From Paroedura picta (lineage: Eukaryota; Chordata; Lepidosauria; Squamata; Gekkonidae), in NCBI RefSeq assembly GCF_049243985.1, contig NC_135371.1, positions 23,250,501-23,314,500 on the forward strand: a DNA stretch of 64,000 bases, read 5' to 3'. Below, in pieces: positions 43,852 to 56,218 of this stretch; within the stretch, counting starts at the first letter, position 1; every line of letters begins with the position of its first letter. The notes below the pieces were generated by a model that searched no databases, had not been told where the DNA came from, and saw nothing but the letters and a program-made list of their open reading frames with translations. The position numbers and the translations under genes were made by a program.

Positions 43852-44183
43852 CTGCCTTCCTCAACTCTTTTGCCCATTGAAAAACCCCTGAAACACTGTT
43901 CAGGCTTCAAGAAACCCCAGAAGTGGAAAATATGGCTGGGAAGCATAGCTGTGTATACGTCCACCCAGGGCCCCTCCACTTCCTGCCCCCTCCAGGCCCA
44001 TCATTGGCCATTTGGGGAGGGGTGGGTGGGTCGATATGACCATATATGATCATATCACCCAATAAACATTTAACACATTTAAAAAATATATTAAAAATTC
44101 ATTAACTCTCACCCATTTGGAAAACCCTTCCAAGGCCATCAAGAAACCCCGGGCTTTCACAAAACCCTGGTTGAGAAAGCCTG
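43852..44183 (-). mobile_element. Non-autonomous hAT element, 332 bp
   Basis: The ends pair as inverted repeats (CTGCCTTCCTCAACTC on the left; CAGGCTTTCTCAACCAGGG inward from the right). Both ends continue into AAGAAACCCC-type blocks, and the middle is AT-rich. Eight-base flanks TTTTAAAA and TTTTAAAT agree at seven positions, fitting hAT duplications. Confidence 0.7.
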
Positions 44184-44372
44184 TTTTAAATAATTCATAT
44201 TGTCAAGTGTAATGCACTGTGTGAATGAATGCTGGGTTGATGGGCGATGGATAAAGGGAGCTTAGCGACTGGTATATGGACAGAAAGAAAGCAAGAGAAG
44301 CCATATTTGAAAAGAAATTGTCATGATGTCCTTGTATTATGGGGAGGATGGGAATGAGGTCATGCTCTAGGG

Positions 44373-44482
44373 CAGGGGTAGTCAACCTGTGGTCCTCCAG
44401 ATGTCCATGGACTACAATTCCCATGAGCTCATGGGAATTGTAGTCCATGGACATCTGGAGGATCACAGGTTGACTACCTCTG
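44373..44482. mobile_element. hAT palindromic MITE, 110 bp, with 8-bp duplication
   Basis: The left arm CAGGGGTAGTCAACCTGTGG and the right arm, ending CACAGGTTGACTACCTCTG, fold into an almost perfect hairpin over the whole element, centred on CATGAGCTCATG. CTCTAGGG is duplicated exactly at 44365-44372 and 44483-44490, the hAT signature. Confidence 0.9.
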
Positions 44483-44490
44483 CTCTAGGG

Positions 44491-45305
44491 CACCAGTAAA
44501 ATTATTAATCTTACAGGCCCCTCCAGCAAACTTAATTTGGCCCTATTGAAGTCAGCCACGCCAATGCCACACTCATCCAGCCGCTGACCTAGTTATAAGT
44601 ATGTAATGAGAGGTATTTGTTGGCTATCAAAAGCTACGCTTCCTAGAAAATCAAATCCAAGGCCAAATGTTAATAGCAGAACCCACAGCATGATGCCCTA
44701 CTATGTGTGGCTGGATGACCTAATGCAGAATCTATTACAAATGTTTCTGTACCGTCATGAAACGGTGACCTCCCCGCTAACCTTCCAGGACCAGAGCTCT
44801 CAACATTGCTGGCATTGGATAAGTGAGTCAGTGGTTACTTATAGTATTCTGGAGGCGCTGATGTCAGCACGAACTCACTGGATTGATTCTTTTGAACCAG
44901 TTCAAGGACTGTGAATTTCTTGGCCCAAGTACAAAATCAGAATTGAAAAAAAAAATATTTGCATATCCAGGCGAGCAACCGAATATATCACTCAGTGCTC
45001 CATGCAGATGCTCATTCCTCAATGTACAAGTCATCCGGATGGTATGGTCAAGTCTAGACACTTCACATGACCTAGCTATTGTCTACATTTTTTCTTCACC
45101 CTTTCCCCAACGAGCTCAAAACAGCATGCAAAGTTATTTGCTTCTCCATTTTATTGCTGTCAGGTAGATTAAGCAGACTGTTGGACTGGGGTGGATATTT
45201 GTACAGAGATGTCCCCATTTCTAATGTGACATGCTAACCAGTATGCCACACAGATTGGGAATCTTTATTTGACCTAACACAGTCTACTAGTCTATTTGAC
45301 CTAAC
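44491..45305. other. Unassigned, no gene seen
   Basis: No exon or repeat recognised. Confidence 0.35.
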
Positions 45306-45309
45306 ACAG

Positions 45310-45560
45310 TCATTCCCGGTCCCAAGGAAGCTCGCCTGGCCTTGACCAGGGCCAGGGCCTTTTCAGTCCCGGCCCCAACCTGGTGGAATGAGCTCCCGGA
45401 AGAGCTGCGGGCCCTGCAGGAATTGTCATCATTCTGCAGGGCCTGCAAGATGGAGCTCTTCCGCCAGACTTTTCCGCGCGGCTGCCGGGGGCTCCCTGCT
45501 GAACAGGCTAAATGCAGACCAGAACAGTTAGCTTAGGACTCTCTTTGGTCTCTCACATGT
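45310..45560 (+). repeat. L2/CR1-clade LINE, ORF2 C-terminal end
   Basis: A 64-codon frame at 45342-45536 reads RARAFSVPAPTWWNELPEEL then LSSFCRACKMELFRQTFPRG, the conserved C-terminal tail of L2/CR1-type reverse transcriptase proteins. The rest of the LINE is missing (5' truncation is usual). It is not a host gene. Confidence 0.78.
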
Positions 45561-45704
45561 TTAAACTTTGCCAACATCTTTGAGGGGACAGTTGAGTGTA
45601 ACCTCTTCACTGTTTTCTGAAATGGAATGTGAATGTGCCCCTTCCTCTTATTTGGGTAGAAAAGTACATGTGGATCATACGTTTGGTGCTAAAATTATAG
45701 GGGA

Positions 45705-45975
45705 AAGGTAGAAGAAGAAGAGTTGGTTCTTATATGCTGCTTTTCTCTACCCAAAGCAGCTTACAGTCTCCTTCCCTTTCCTCTCCACACAACATACACC
45801 CAGTGAGGTGGGTGAGGCTGAGAGAGCCCTGATATCACTGCTCAGTCAGAACAGTTTTATCAGTGCTGTGGCGAGCCCAAGGTCCCCCAGCTGGCTGCAT
45901 GTGGGGGAGCGCAGAATCGAACATGGCATGCCAGATTAGAAGTCCGCACTCCTAACCACTACACCAAACTGGTAG
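45705..45975 (-). repeat. tRNA-derived SINE, near full length, - strand
   Basis: It opens with AGAAGAAGAGTTGGTTCTTA (tail side), contains GGTGAGGCTGAGAGAGCCCT, and closes with the tRNA head (CTAACCACTACACCAAACTG). Confidence 0.8.
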
Positions 45976-46034
45976 TGCAGCGTGTAAAGAAATTCATAAA
46001 CTTCACCCCTGACTATCAACAATTTTAAGCTATT

Positions 46035-46240
46035 CAATATAGGTGGTGGTGGAACGTGTCATCAAATTGCAGCCAACTTATGTAGACCTCATAGGGCTTT
46101 CAAAGGATGAGATGAACAGAGGTGGCTTGCCATTGCCTCTTTCTGTGTACACCCTGGGTTTCCATGGTGGGTTCCCATCCAAATACTAACCACGACCGAC
46201 CCTGCTTAGTTTCCAAAATATGGTGATACTGGGCCATAGA
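46035..46240 (-). repeat. 5S-rRNA-derived SINE, - strand
   Basis: GGTTCCCATCCAAATACTAA then CCGACCCTGCTTAG is inverted 5S rRNA. The preceding body has AGGTGGCTTGCCATTGCCTC, as in other copies. Confidence 0.68.
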
Positions 46241-46784
46241 TAAATAGGTGATAGGTGATAGCTACCATTTAATAATAGGAGGCAAAGTTATCATATGAAG
46301 CAAATTTACATTCTTAGCAGGGTGGAGTTAAAGATACAGTGGGGTCATATCCTGACAATTTGTGTCTAGAGAACATGTGGCAAAGCCAACAAGCAGGGAA
46401 GCAGGCAAACTGATTACTGGAATGAAAGTAGAAAATACTGGGAATCTGCTTGTGGTAAAGAAAAAAATATAGTTAATAGTCCCCACTGCATCCGCTTAAC
46501 GTCTTTCAGCAGAGCATCTCTTGTGTGATAAACCATCTCTCTCAAATGGAGATCAATTATAAGTTAGAATCTTTGGTACCTCACTGTTGTCAGACTGCAA
46601 ATGTTTTGCCATCTAAATAGTTCATATCTGCTCTGTCTTGGATTCTTTATTGGATATAGTAGCACATATGCTACCACTTTGTGGAGCATAGCAGGATGCC
46701 TTCCTCCAGCCAAGGGAGACGGCCGCCATTTTAAGTTGCTGGAGGAACTAATACAGTAAAATTGCCAGACACATGAGAATGCAC

Positions 46785-46985
46785 TTTGTTGTTGTTGTTA
46801 GGTGCGAAGGTGTTGTTGTTGCCCTCAATCGCTCCCAGCATTAGGCTCTTCTCCAGGGAGTCCTTCCTTCTCATGAGGTGGCCAAAGTATTTGAGCTTCA
46901 TCTTCAGGATCTGGCCTTCTAAGGAGCAGCCAGGGCTGATCTCCTCTAGGCCTCAGCTCTGACTGAGCCCTGACTGAAAACCCAA
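46785..46985 (-). repeat. Bov-B LINE 3' fragment, - strand
   Basis: TTGTTGTTGTTAGGTGCGAA is followed by CTCAATCGCTCCCAGCATTA and CCTTCTCATGAGGTGGCC, the inverted 3' coding and tail sequence also seen at 57955-58200. The middle part of that region is missing here. Confidence 0.75.
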
Positions 46986-49090
46986 TGGACAAGTTCAAAA
47001 AGAGAATGCACTATTGCCGGGCAAATATAGAGAATGGGGGTTCTTGGGCTCCATACCAGACAATGTGTAATATATTACATAGATTAGCTGGACTTTCCAT
47101 ATAGACTTTCTTTACCACCCAGCAAGCCCTACATTTTACTGTATTAGTGCATTTTAAAATAATTTGACCACTTAGGGTCGAAACACTTTTGGTCTCAGTT
47201 CTATGTGTATTGTAAAATGTAATACACAGTACACAATTGTGATTTACCGATGGTTTTAATTTTTAATATGTGCACTTTATTGTAATAAGTATTTGTATTT
47301 TTAACTTTCCCTGTAGCTCAACCTTTAGGCTGTGAAGATTTGACTCAAAGTCTGGTTCACTGTGACATCTAAATATAGGCACCTGAGCAAATGGTAGGTT
47401 TTTTCCTCATGCCACCACCAATTATAAATCTCAGTTTTAATCCCAGTGTACAGCTGTGGCTAGGGTGAGCAGAATCCAATTTAACTAGAAGTCTGGATTA
47501 AAACTGTTATCTATAGGGCTGGTTTTGACCCCTCCTTATACTGAACCCAATTGATTCTCAATGTCAGAATCCCATGATTACTGCCACGGTTTCTGTTTGA
47601 CCTGAGTTGTTCCATCTTGTATCGGTGTGTTCATGTCTCTTTTGCTGGAACCAGAAATGGCTCATTCTTCAGTCTATTCATCCCAATGTTTTGTTCATCT
47701 CCCAGCTACAGTCAGACATCTGTGATGCCAGTTCTGGAGTCAAACTGGACAGGAGATACAAAGCTGTCTGGAAAATAATTAACCTTTCTATAAGATACAT
47801 GGTAGAGGTGATGTTCAGCTAACTTTAGATGGTGGGTGTTTCCAGTGTGATTAAAACAAGTGCTGCCACACTCTGTTTGATTTAAGTGTAATAGGATGGC
47901 TTATGGTGATGATGTCACTTAAATAGATGAAGTCACTTAAAGCCAGATTCAGCTAGGACAGCTCATTGGTGTACTCCATTCAGAGCACAACAATGAATGC
48001 TAATCACTGCTTTCTTGACTTTCCGGCTTTACTTACAATGTAGAGAACACAATGTGTTAGAGAACTTCTCCATGGCATAAGGAGGGACCATCCAGTCAGG
48101 TGAGATCTGCCTGCCCCCCCCCCAAAAATAATGCTTAAAACATGCATTAACAGGGAGATGTATGATGGTGGTTACACCTCCAAGTTGCAGATAACTTCAT
48201 TCCAGCTACACTTGGGGCACTAGTTGCAGGCACTGGATGATCTGTGGTCCTGTTTGTCTCCTGATGACTAGATTAGAGAAGTGGCACAAAGTTCAGCAGG
48301 TTTGTTCAGCCATCTAACTTTCAGCAAAGGAGTTTCTGATGATCCAAGTTTAGTCCATTTGCTAATGCCAATGGTATGGAGAGGTTCCCACCCAAAGGTG
48401 TTCTATTTTATGTGCTGGTTCAAGTGAACTGGTACAAAACGTAAGAATCCAGCCGTCAGATAAGGGAAATCTGTCGTGCAAACAGGTATTGGCTACGACT
48501 TGGCATACAGTGTCTGTAAGCATAGTTAAGTTGTCTTGTGTATAGCAGCAGTGGGCAATCCATTGTCTGCCACTTGGCACATTGTAAATTGCTATATAAA
48601 TATGCAAGACTATTTGCCTTCCTATTCATTTGAGAACAATACACTTAACTATACAGAGAGCAGCAGCAACCAGAAAATGGAGACTTTGTTGATATACAGA
48701 CTCTCTGTCTCTATGCACACTTTGCAAGTTTGGAAACACAAAGAATATTTTGGTTACGTGAAGTTACTAGGCTACTATAAAAACCAACTGGAGGTTTCAT
48801 GAATAACAATTTCTTCTTAAAGTGGGACAGTTCTGTTAGGAATTACGGCTTTTCTATTTCAGTCCTTCGTTGTTTTCTATCTCAGTCTTATAAAGGTATT
48901 TTGATTTTGTTACCTCTCTTGCTGATTTTCTTGGTGCTCCAGGATGATCATGTAGAATTACCATTTTACTGATTTCATAAGGTGAATTTTTGTAAGTCAC
49001 CCTGAATACCATTCAGACGGGTTTTGTTTCCACCATTTCCTTTTCTTCCTAGCAGTAGCTAGCAAGTGTGGTAAGAGCAGGGGTCTCTAG
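46986..49090. other. Unassigned, no gene seen
   Basis: Plain, mostly AT-rich sequence. The short frames at 47607-47822 and 48536-48802 show no domain. Confidence 0.35.
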
Positions 49091-49097
49091 TTATAGA

Positions 49098-49188
49098 TCC
49101 ATAGTATCATAGGGTCATCTAGTATCATAGGATCTCAAGGGTCATCTAGTCCAACTCCCCGCACAATGCAGGAATTCACAACTACCTG
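49098..49188 (+). repeat. CR1-type LINE tail fragment
   Basis: CATAGTATCATAGGGTCATC and GTCATCTAGTCCAACTCCCC with CACAATGCAGGAATTCACAA match the tail family at 20813. Confidence 0.6.
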
Positions 49189-49378
49189 GAGAACCAGGTT
49201 TGATTCCCCACTCCTCCTCATGCAGCCAGCTGGATGACCTTGGGTCAGTCACTATTCTCTCAGAGCTTTCCCAGTCCCCCCTATCTCACAGGGTGTCTGT
49301 TGTGGGGAGAGGAAGAGAAGATGATCGTAAGCCATTTCAGATAGGGAAAAGTGGGGTATAAAAATAAACTCTTCTTAT
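49189..49378 (+). repeat. tRNA-derived SINE, head-truncated
   Basis: GAACCAGGTTTGATTCCCCA (B box) through GGGTGTCTGTTGTGGGGAG to AAATAAACTCTTCTTA. Confidence 0.68.
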
Positions 49379-49416
49379 ATCGCCAGAGGTCAATAGCAGG
49401 ACATTTGCCTCTCATG

Positions 49417-49597
49417 GACCATTGACACACTGGAGGTTTCATGCCAGGCTGCAAGCTGGAATTTTAGTCATGGCAGGTTATCCCACCTCTTCCTGTACCC
49501 ACATGGGGGAACATTTGGCCTAGTGCACCTTATCTGCCCCTGATTTGTGCTCCTGCACAGGAGCTGGGGCAGTGAAGTTCCCAGTGCATAAACGGTC
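49417..49597 (+). mobile_element. 181-bp Harbinger-like MITE
   Basis: The ends are GACCATTGACACACTGG and CCAGTGCATAAACGGTC; ATG is duplicated at 49414-49416 and 49598-49600. Length is identical to the copy at 35515 and the sequence closely similar, inverted. Confidence 0.85.
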
Positions 49598-49859
49598 ATG
49601 TCAAGGTCCCAGGTACGTTTAGTGAAAAGGATCTTGGGTAGCAGATTTGGGAAAGACTGTGTCTCAGACTGTGGAGAACCACTGGTCACACTGCTGGCCT
49701 AGATAACACAATAGTCTGATTTAGACAGGTGGCTTCATATAGAGCAACTGCTTGATCATGATTCCTTTTTTCTGCCACTTTCGCAATGTTCGGAACTCCT
49801 TTATAATATGGGCAACTAGAATTGTATACAGTATTCTGAAGACCATTACTTCACATATT

Positions 49860-50095
49860 ATAGGAACCTCATGAGAAGGAAGGACTCCCTGGAGAAGAGC
49901 CTAATGCTGGGAGCGATTGAGGGCAAAAGAAAAAGGGGATGACAGAGAATGAGGTGGCTGGATGGAGTCACTGAAGCAGTTGGTGCAAACTTAAATGGAC
50001 TCCGGGGAATGGTAGAGGACAGGAAGGCCTGGAGGATCATTGTCCATGGGGTCGCGATGGGTCGGACATGACTTCGCACCTAACAACAATAACAA
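49860..50095 (+). repeat. Bov-B LINE 3' end, + strand
   Basis: The coding part reads through GAAGGAAGGACTCCCTGGAG, AATGCTGGGAGCGATTGAGG and GGTGGCTGGATGGAGTCACT, and the tail has GGGTCGCGATGGGTCGGACA then TAACAACAATAACAACA. It corresponds to the Bov-B ORF2 C-terminus (the WLDGVTEAV region), with the frame broken in this copy. Confidence 0.85.
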
Positions 50096-50780
50096 CACCA
50101 TAAGTTTTGTTTTCCATCCTAGCAACTCTCAATATTGAAGTAGCCTTTTTCATTCAATGATGCATTGAGTCAACATTTTCAGAGACCGCTCTACCATGAC
50201 CCCAAGATGTTTACCCTGAATAATCCCATTTATTTCTGTCAGCCTATATATGAAGGGAAAAAAAACATTTGTCATAATGTGCGTCACTTTGAGATTATTT
50301 ACACTGAATTTCATTTTGTTGACTAGTCTTCAGTTCGGAGATACGTGTCTAGAGTTCTTCACAGGCAACTTTGGACTTCTTCACAGCATACCTCACTTTT
50401 TATTATTGATACAAGATTACACAGGAATCAATTATCCATCTTTAACCACAAGCAGCTATATTCTCTGGGTTGGGTCCAGCTAGCTTTTTTCCCCCTAGGA
50501 ACCTTCAGGAATTTCCTAACCAAGAGCTGGAAATGCTGCTTGCTCACCAAATGAGATCTTTATCCCATAGGCTCTTCTGCTTAGAGGTGAGGCAGGTAAT
50601 AATGAGACATGGCTTTTGGAATGCTCTTCCCTGGAAACTTGCCTAGTACAGTAGTGCATAAGCTGTTGTCCTTTAATTATACTGATTCAATAGAGTTATG
50701 TTGGCACGTTTTAGCCTGATGATCTTTCCCCCCTTATACGAGGTTATCTTGCACCCTGTTTTTATGGGTTTAGGTTGTAT
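50096..50780. other. Unassigned, no gene seen
   Basis: No exon or recognised repeat. Confidence 0.35.
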
Positions 50781-50784
50781 CTTG

Positions 50785-50915
50785 GTTTTATTTATTTGTT
50801 GGCTGTCAAGTCACATAGGGTTTTCAAGGCAAGACATGTTCAGAGATGGTTGAGCATTGCCTGCCACCAAATTACAACATTGGTATCATCTGGAGGTCTT
50901 CCTTCCAAATATCCA
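50785..50915 (-). repeat. 5S-derived SINE body fragment
   Basis: GGCTGTCAAGTCACATAGGG, TTTTCAAGGCAAGACATG and the TTGCCTGCCACC block match the bodies at 2093 and 46035. The 5S part is missing. Confidence 0.5.
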
Positions 50916-51862
50916 GGAATTCCCCAGCTCAGAGCTGGTATCTTTAAATATGCCCCAGGACATTTGTATCTTGGTTTTCCTTATGCTGAGATAATATGTT
51001 TTGCTACTTTTGGTTAGATTTCATTTTGCTGTCTTTGAGGTGACTTTGTTTACTGCTATGTTGGATGTTTGTTTTCTGTATCCTGGCTGGACTGGATGGT
51101 TTATAACTTTGCATCACTATTAGCTATTTTAATTTTTGTTCTAGTTTTGCTTTGTTTGTTTTTTTCAGTCTTGCATTTGATTGCGTTTACTTTTTAAAAA
51201 CATTTATTAGCCAACTTTCTTCCTTGTGGGGCACAAGCCAACTTACAACCTAGAATATAAAACACATAAGGTAAAATACATAATCCACAACTTAAAGTCC
51301 CAGTTGAAGATTGCCAGTTCATTATTTAATGCAGTCTTAAAATAAAACCATGTTCTACTGTCTCCTAAAGATCAAAAGTGAGGGGGCTAACTAAAGAGGT
51401 TGTTTCATCATTATGGGGCTGCCCCTGCAAAGGTCCTCTCTTGTGTCCCTACCAAACTAGTTTTGTCGATTGATGGGGCAGTCAGGAGGACCTCTCCTTG
51501 TGGCCTTAATTCCTGGGCAGGAACATGTTATGAGCAACCCTATAAATTAGATTTATTGATAAACTTGGAAGTGGTAGGCCAAAGGCTGACATTCTGGCTC
51601 TCATGAAATTCACCAGGTAACCCTGTGCCAAGCTCCTATAAATATAAAGCAAGAAAATCTATTTCCCGCCTATTTCTTCAATGTATACAACTTCACTTGA
51701 GCCAGAACTGCTTGCCAGACCCCAGCCAAGTTCTTTGACAGTTCAGCAGTAGACTAAGCCTTTAATTTACCAGGATAGTTCCTGGTTGGCTGCTGCCCTG
51801 GAGGAATGGGTAGACAGGCAGTTTTGAGCAAGCTAAACCCAAGTGGCCCCTATAGTGCGGTG
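50916..51862. other. Mostly unassigned
   Basis: 51195-51300 (AAACATTTATTAGCCAACTT and CACAAGCCAACTTACAACC) looks like an inverted L2/CR1-type tail. There is no gene. Confidence 0.35.
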
Positions 51863-51864
51863 GT

Positions 51865-51943
51865 GATGTCCCCCCCCCCCCCAGGCCTCAGTAAAATTGT
51901 CAAGCATTGACCGGTCCCTGGTGATAAAAAAGTTGGGGACCAC
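51865..51943 (-). mobile_element. hAT terminus, same family as 6840-7209
   Basis: AAAATTGTCAAGCATTGACC, GGTCCCTGGTGATAAAAAAG and TTGGGGACCACTG are the inverted left end of the hAT element at 6840. A C run truncates it. Confidence 0.65.
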
Positions 51944-54170
51944 TGCCTTGGAGGACAACAACTTGGTGGCTGTTAGAAGACAAGGAGTAGCCATGGTAAT
52001 TAATCAACTTCAAGTAAAGCCTTGTTTGCAAGTGGAGGGCAGAACGGATCCCTGCAGACTCCTGCATGAGCAGTCAAATGGGATTTGGGTTGCTCTGTTT
52101 GCTCTCCTGAGTTTTAACTTTCGTTCTTGGCTCCATATGCTGGAATGCCTTGAGGCCAGAAAAGTATGAAAATCTGTTTGTTTCAAAGGCTTGACGTGGC
52201 TTTTTTAGGCAAGGTTCCCAGCCCAGGTGTGATTCTCCCTCCTGTTTTTTCCTCCTCTTCTGTCCCCGGCTTGCTTACAATTCAAACATTGGGTCAGAAA
52301 ACATTCTTACGGTTGACACATTTTTCATATGATCCGAATATTTTCCCTTTCTGGCCCTCTGGCTATTTTGTCAATTTTTCTAGATTTATTTGCTTATAAT
52401 GAAAAAAGAAAACACAAATAGAAAGAACTGGGGAGAAAGAGAACAGCAAGAGCGGCTGAAATAAGAGATAGCTTATGTGAAATGCCCTGTGCATTCCTGA
52501 CATTCTGTCAAGTGTCCGGAGTTGCCAGACGTGATAGATGCTGTTCACCTGTCAGCGTTTGATGGAAAAGCAAATCTGTCACGCTGAGGCTTTTAGGCTG
52601 CACTGCAGACCTTTTGCCCTTTCTTCCCCCTGAGTTTCTACCGAGCATCTCAGGCCTTTGAAATATTTCCAGTTAAGGATCCCCTCGAGTCCTGTTTGCC
52701 GTTCAGCATTTTAACACCTGCACTTGACAATGCTGTGGAGGAAACCCCTGACTTATTGTTGCCCCCCCCCCACCTTCAAGCAGAATCTCCCCATTTTGCT
52801 TGCTCCGTGATGCATTCTCACCAAAGGCCTGCTCATTCCCAGTAGAACTTGGTCTCTTCACAAACGGCTGGCCCCCACTATTTCATTGTACTGAACCTCC
52901 CTTCACTGCATGGAGCTTTCTCCAGAGGAATGGTTTCTTCTGCCACAGGAAGGCTCTGCACTTAGCTAAGGCACAGTGGTAGGATCGAACCCCAAATGTC
53001 AAGACAGATGGTGCATCCAGGGTGGAAATACATGGAAACCATATGTGATAATTATAATTATACTGCTAGGATTTGGGCTGCATTGTATGGGGCTCAGAAG
53101 TTGCAGCCAAGGGTTTTCAACATCTGTATCACAATCTATTAACCAGGGTGGGTTTGAGAAATTGCTGTGCCCTATCATAACCTGCTCTGAAGCCTCCACG
53201 GGTTTCCAAAAACCATGGCCAATGTGGCCGGGAGAGTCGATGTTCAGCAAAATGCCAGCCAATGGTCTCTTTGATGTACAAAACTATATGCACAGCCCTT
53301 TGGGACCTGGCCCATGTGCCCCATTATCGTGAGATGTTCTATTAGTGCAGCATGCATTATTTCTTACACGGAGGCATTGCCATTTTAGCTGAAAATAAGC
53401 AGGCCTTGAATTAGTAATTTCTTGTTCTAATTTGATGTTGATTGATCAGAAGACTCTATAGGAGCCATGTGGCACAAGACTTACAGCCTCTTACCGTTTA
53501 CATTTTCCAGCAGTTATTTTCAACTAGTTGCGTAATTCTGGATGTGCTTAAAAGACAAGTCAGGATAGGGATCCATCTTCGGTACCTTGTTAATGCTTTA
53601 GTCAATCAGCATAAATCACAGTGAAAGCATAGCAGGTCCCATGACTACAAGCCGCACAGCCTAGGATGGTCTCAGATCTCCTGTACAAAGCAAAGAGGCA
53701 TCCTTAGCACACTTACTCTAAGCTATTATACACAGTTCTTCTGTACTGGCTCTTATGAGAAACACCTGCCACATGTTATGGGTTGATGAATACATTAATT
53801 TGAAGATTTACATGCCACACCAATACTTGACCCTTGAGAGTTTCTACAAGCCAAATATGTGTTTTTGGCATTTGGGGGCAGAAACTGCAAATGAATAAAA
53901 CCACTGGAGAGCTGTCCCACCATCCTGCTTCATCATACCTGACTGCCAAAAGATTTAAGTTTATCCAAGGGGAAGACTTGACCCTCTTAATTTGTAAGCA
54001 GTCTGTCTAACAAGGTTTCTAAAGCCATTTCAATCCTGGATACAAATCCCAAAGGGGATCAAAATGGATCAAGAGCAGGTTCCCATTTTAGTAAACTAGC
54101 TCTGCTACCACTCACTTGACCTCCTGGTGGCCTGCAGACAGAAACGTACCAGTTCCCTTGAAAAGAACTT
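51944..54170. other. Unassigned; candidate conserved non-coding DNA
   Basis: No repeat or exon recognised. The section 52500-52720 (GACGTGATAGATGCTGTTCA, GTCAGCGTTTGATGG) is non-repetitive and could be constrained. The 118-codon frame at 52976-53332 has no motif. Confidence 0.3.
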
Positions 54171-54174
54171 TTGA

Positions 54175-54487
54175 GAAGCAGGGAGCCTGGCCAGGGAGGG
54201 GGGCAGGGGAGAGGGCTTCGCGGCCATGGAAGAAGTAGGGCCGGATCATCACAGACTCCTTCCTCTGCCATGAAGCAGGGAGGCTGGGGCGGAAGGGGGG
54301 CGGGGGAGAGGGGGGCTGAAGCCCGGAGAGAGTGGGGGGGCGGGGTAGGCTTCAGTGTGGGGCTCTGAGCCCTGCACTGAAGCTGGGAGACAGTGGGGGG
54401 GGCAGGCCAGCAGGGGGGGGCGTCCCACACCCACCCACTGCCCGCTAGCGCCCGCTGTATTTTTTATACAGCAGGCTTAATTTCTAG
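54175..54487 (+). mobile_element. Helitron 3' portion, + strand
   Basis: Hairpin CGCCCGCTGTA...TACAGCAGGC, then TTAATTT and CTAG (54484-54487), followed by T. Upstream is GC-rich filler with AAGCAGGGAGGCTGGGGC. I could not place the 5' end; the start given is approximate. Confidence 0.6.
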
Positions 54488-55631
54488 TATATTTATATAA
54501 AAATCAAAAACTGTTCAATGAGACTTACTCCCAGGAAAATGTTTTTAGGATCAGCTAAGTGCATGACATTTGCATCCTGATAGAAAACAATGCTTGCTTG
54601 GAAATCCCATTGATTTTGGAATGTTTAGGATTGAATCCTGCAGCATTCAGGGCCATTCTACAAGAGTACAGTGAGCCAGCAAAGCTGGCCCCATGATGTG
54701 TCATTCAGCTCGAACTGTAATTAGTATCCAGTGCCTTGCATATGGTAGACATTAGTGGCTTGTTTGCAGTGTTTTTTAAATAAAGTTCTGTTCTTCTGCA
54801 GTAATTTAAGAAGACCAGGCTGAGACAGGTGGCATCAATGTATATGACCAGAAGGAACTCAAAATCTTTTCAAATGTTAAGAGAAAGGAATAAGATTCCC
54901 TGCTGAATAGATAATGTTGAAGTAGAGCTGAACTAGTTTAGTTTCTTTTTATTTCATTTTGTTTATTCTGTACGGCACTTGGGCCAGATAAAATTTGTAG
55001 ACAGATGCTAGGTGGTAGAAAATTCCAAATAAAACATAATACAAACATTTCGCTGTACGCTATAGCATTACAGCAGAAAAATAGGTTTAACTTTTAAAAT
55101 TTTATAGCTAGACAATAGGTTAAAACAATGTCAAAATTTAACAGCTTGTAAACAAAAGATAAAAGATCCTCATGTAAGTCACCCTTTATAGCATTTCAAA
55201 CACTGTATACTTGGGTGTAATATTTGGCAACTTGTATAGAGCTCTACTAGTAACTGCATACAGTGAGCACGTGGCCCCCAATTATAAAAGAATTGGCCTT
55301 GTTTGTTACTGTTGATATTGGACACATTGGCAAAGGACCTGAAGTATCCCCAAGTTTGGCTGATTTCCTTTCAAAGGGAGAAGCAGACGATGATAAACAG
55401 TAATTTTCATTGTAATCATATTCTCAGGAAAGTCTGGAGCCTTTTATGATGGCCGCCATCTAAGAAGCCTGGTGAATTTTGAGAAGATTAAATGCTTAAA
55501 GGTATAACTGTGAAGGCAAAATGAAAACCAAGTTAAAGGCTGAAGTATGAGTTAATCAGGCACATTAATCTGGCTGTGGATTTTGCAACAAAGTTTTTGA
55601 AGGCCCCACTTGGAAAACTGGCACTCCCAAT
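54488..55631. other. Unassigned, AT-rich, no gene seen
   Basis: No recognised repeat or exon. Confidence 0.35.
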
Positions 55632-55817
<186 letters not shown>

Positions 55818-56029
55818 TTTTTTTGCTCTAAAAAGATAGGTCTTGCTCTACCCATTCCTTCATTTCCTGATAGCATTCAGTGGGATGAAGGGGGTAGTGG
55901 AGATTGTGGGGGACAGCATCCCAAGATACTGCCCCATCTATTCTGGCTGCATTTTTACCCTAGAATTTCAGATGAATCCTAAATTGTCCCATGTCATGAT
56001 GATGTCGCTTCTGTTGATGTATGTGGACG

Positions 56030-56218
56030 TGATAGCAATGGGGACCCCAAGCAGCTTACAGTGTTCCCCTCTGCTCCATTTTACCTTCACAACAACTCTA
56101 TGATGTAGGTTAACTGACTGGCCCAAGGTGAGCTTCCATGTCACAAGTGGGGATTTGAACCATGGTCTCCCAGATATTAGTCCAACACTCTTAACCACTA
56201 TGCTGACTCTCCTTAGGG
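56030..56218 (-). repeat. tRNA-type SINE, - strand
   Basis: TTCACAACAACTCTATGATG, ACTGGCCCAAGGTGAGCTTC and TTAACCACTATGCTGACTCT are the inverted body and head of a tRNA-headed SINE distinct from the TTC-tailed family. Confidence 0.55.

Noticed and set aside
45342-45536. Small host gene
   Set aside because: The peptide matches the C-terminal tail of L2/CR1-type LINE proteins.
54059-54434. 123-codon Pro-rich - strand frame
   Set aside because: Driven by the GC-rich filler of a Helitron 3' portion; no domain.
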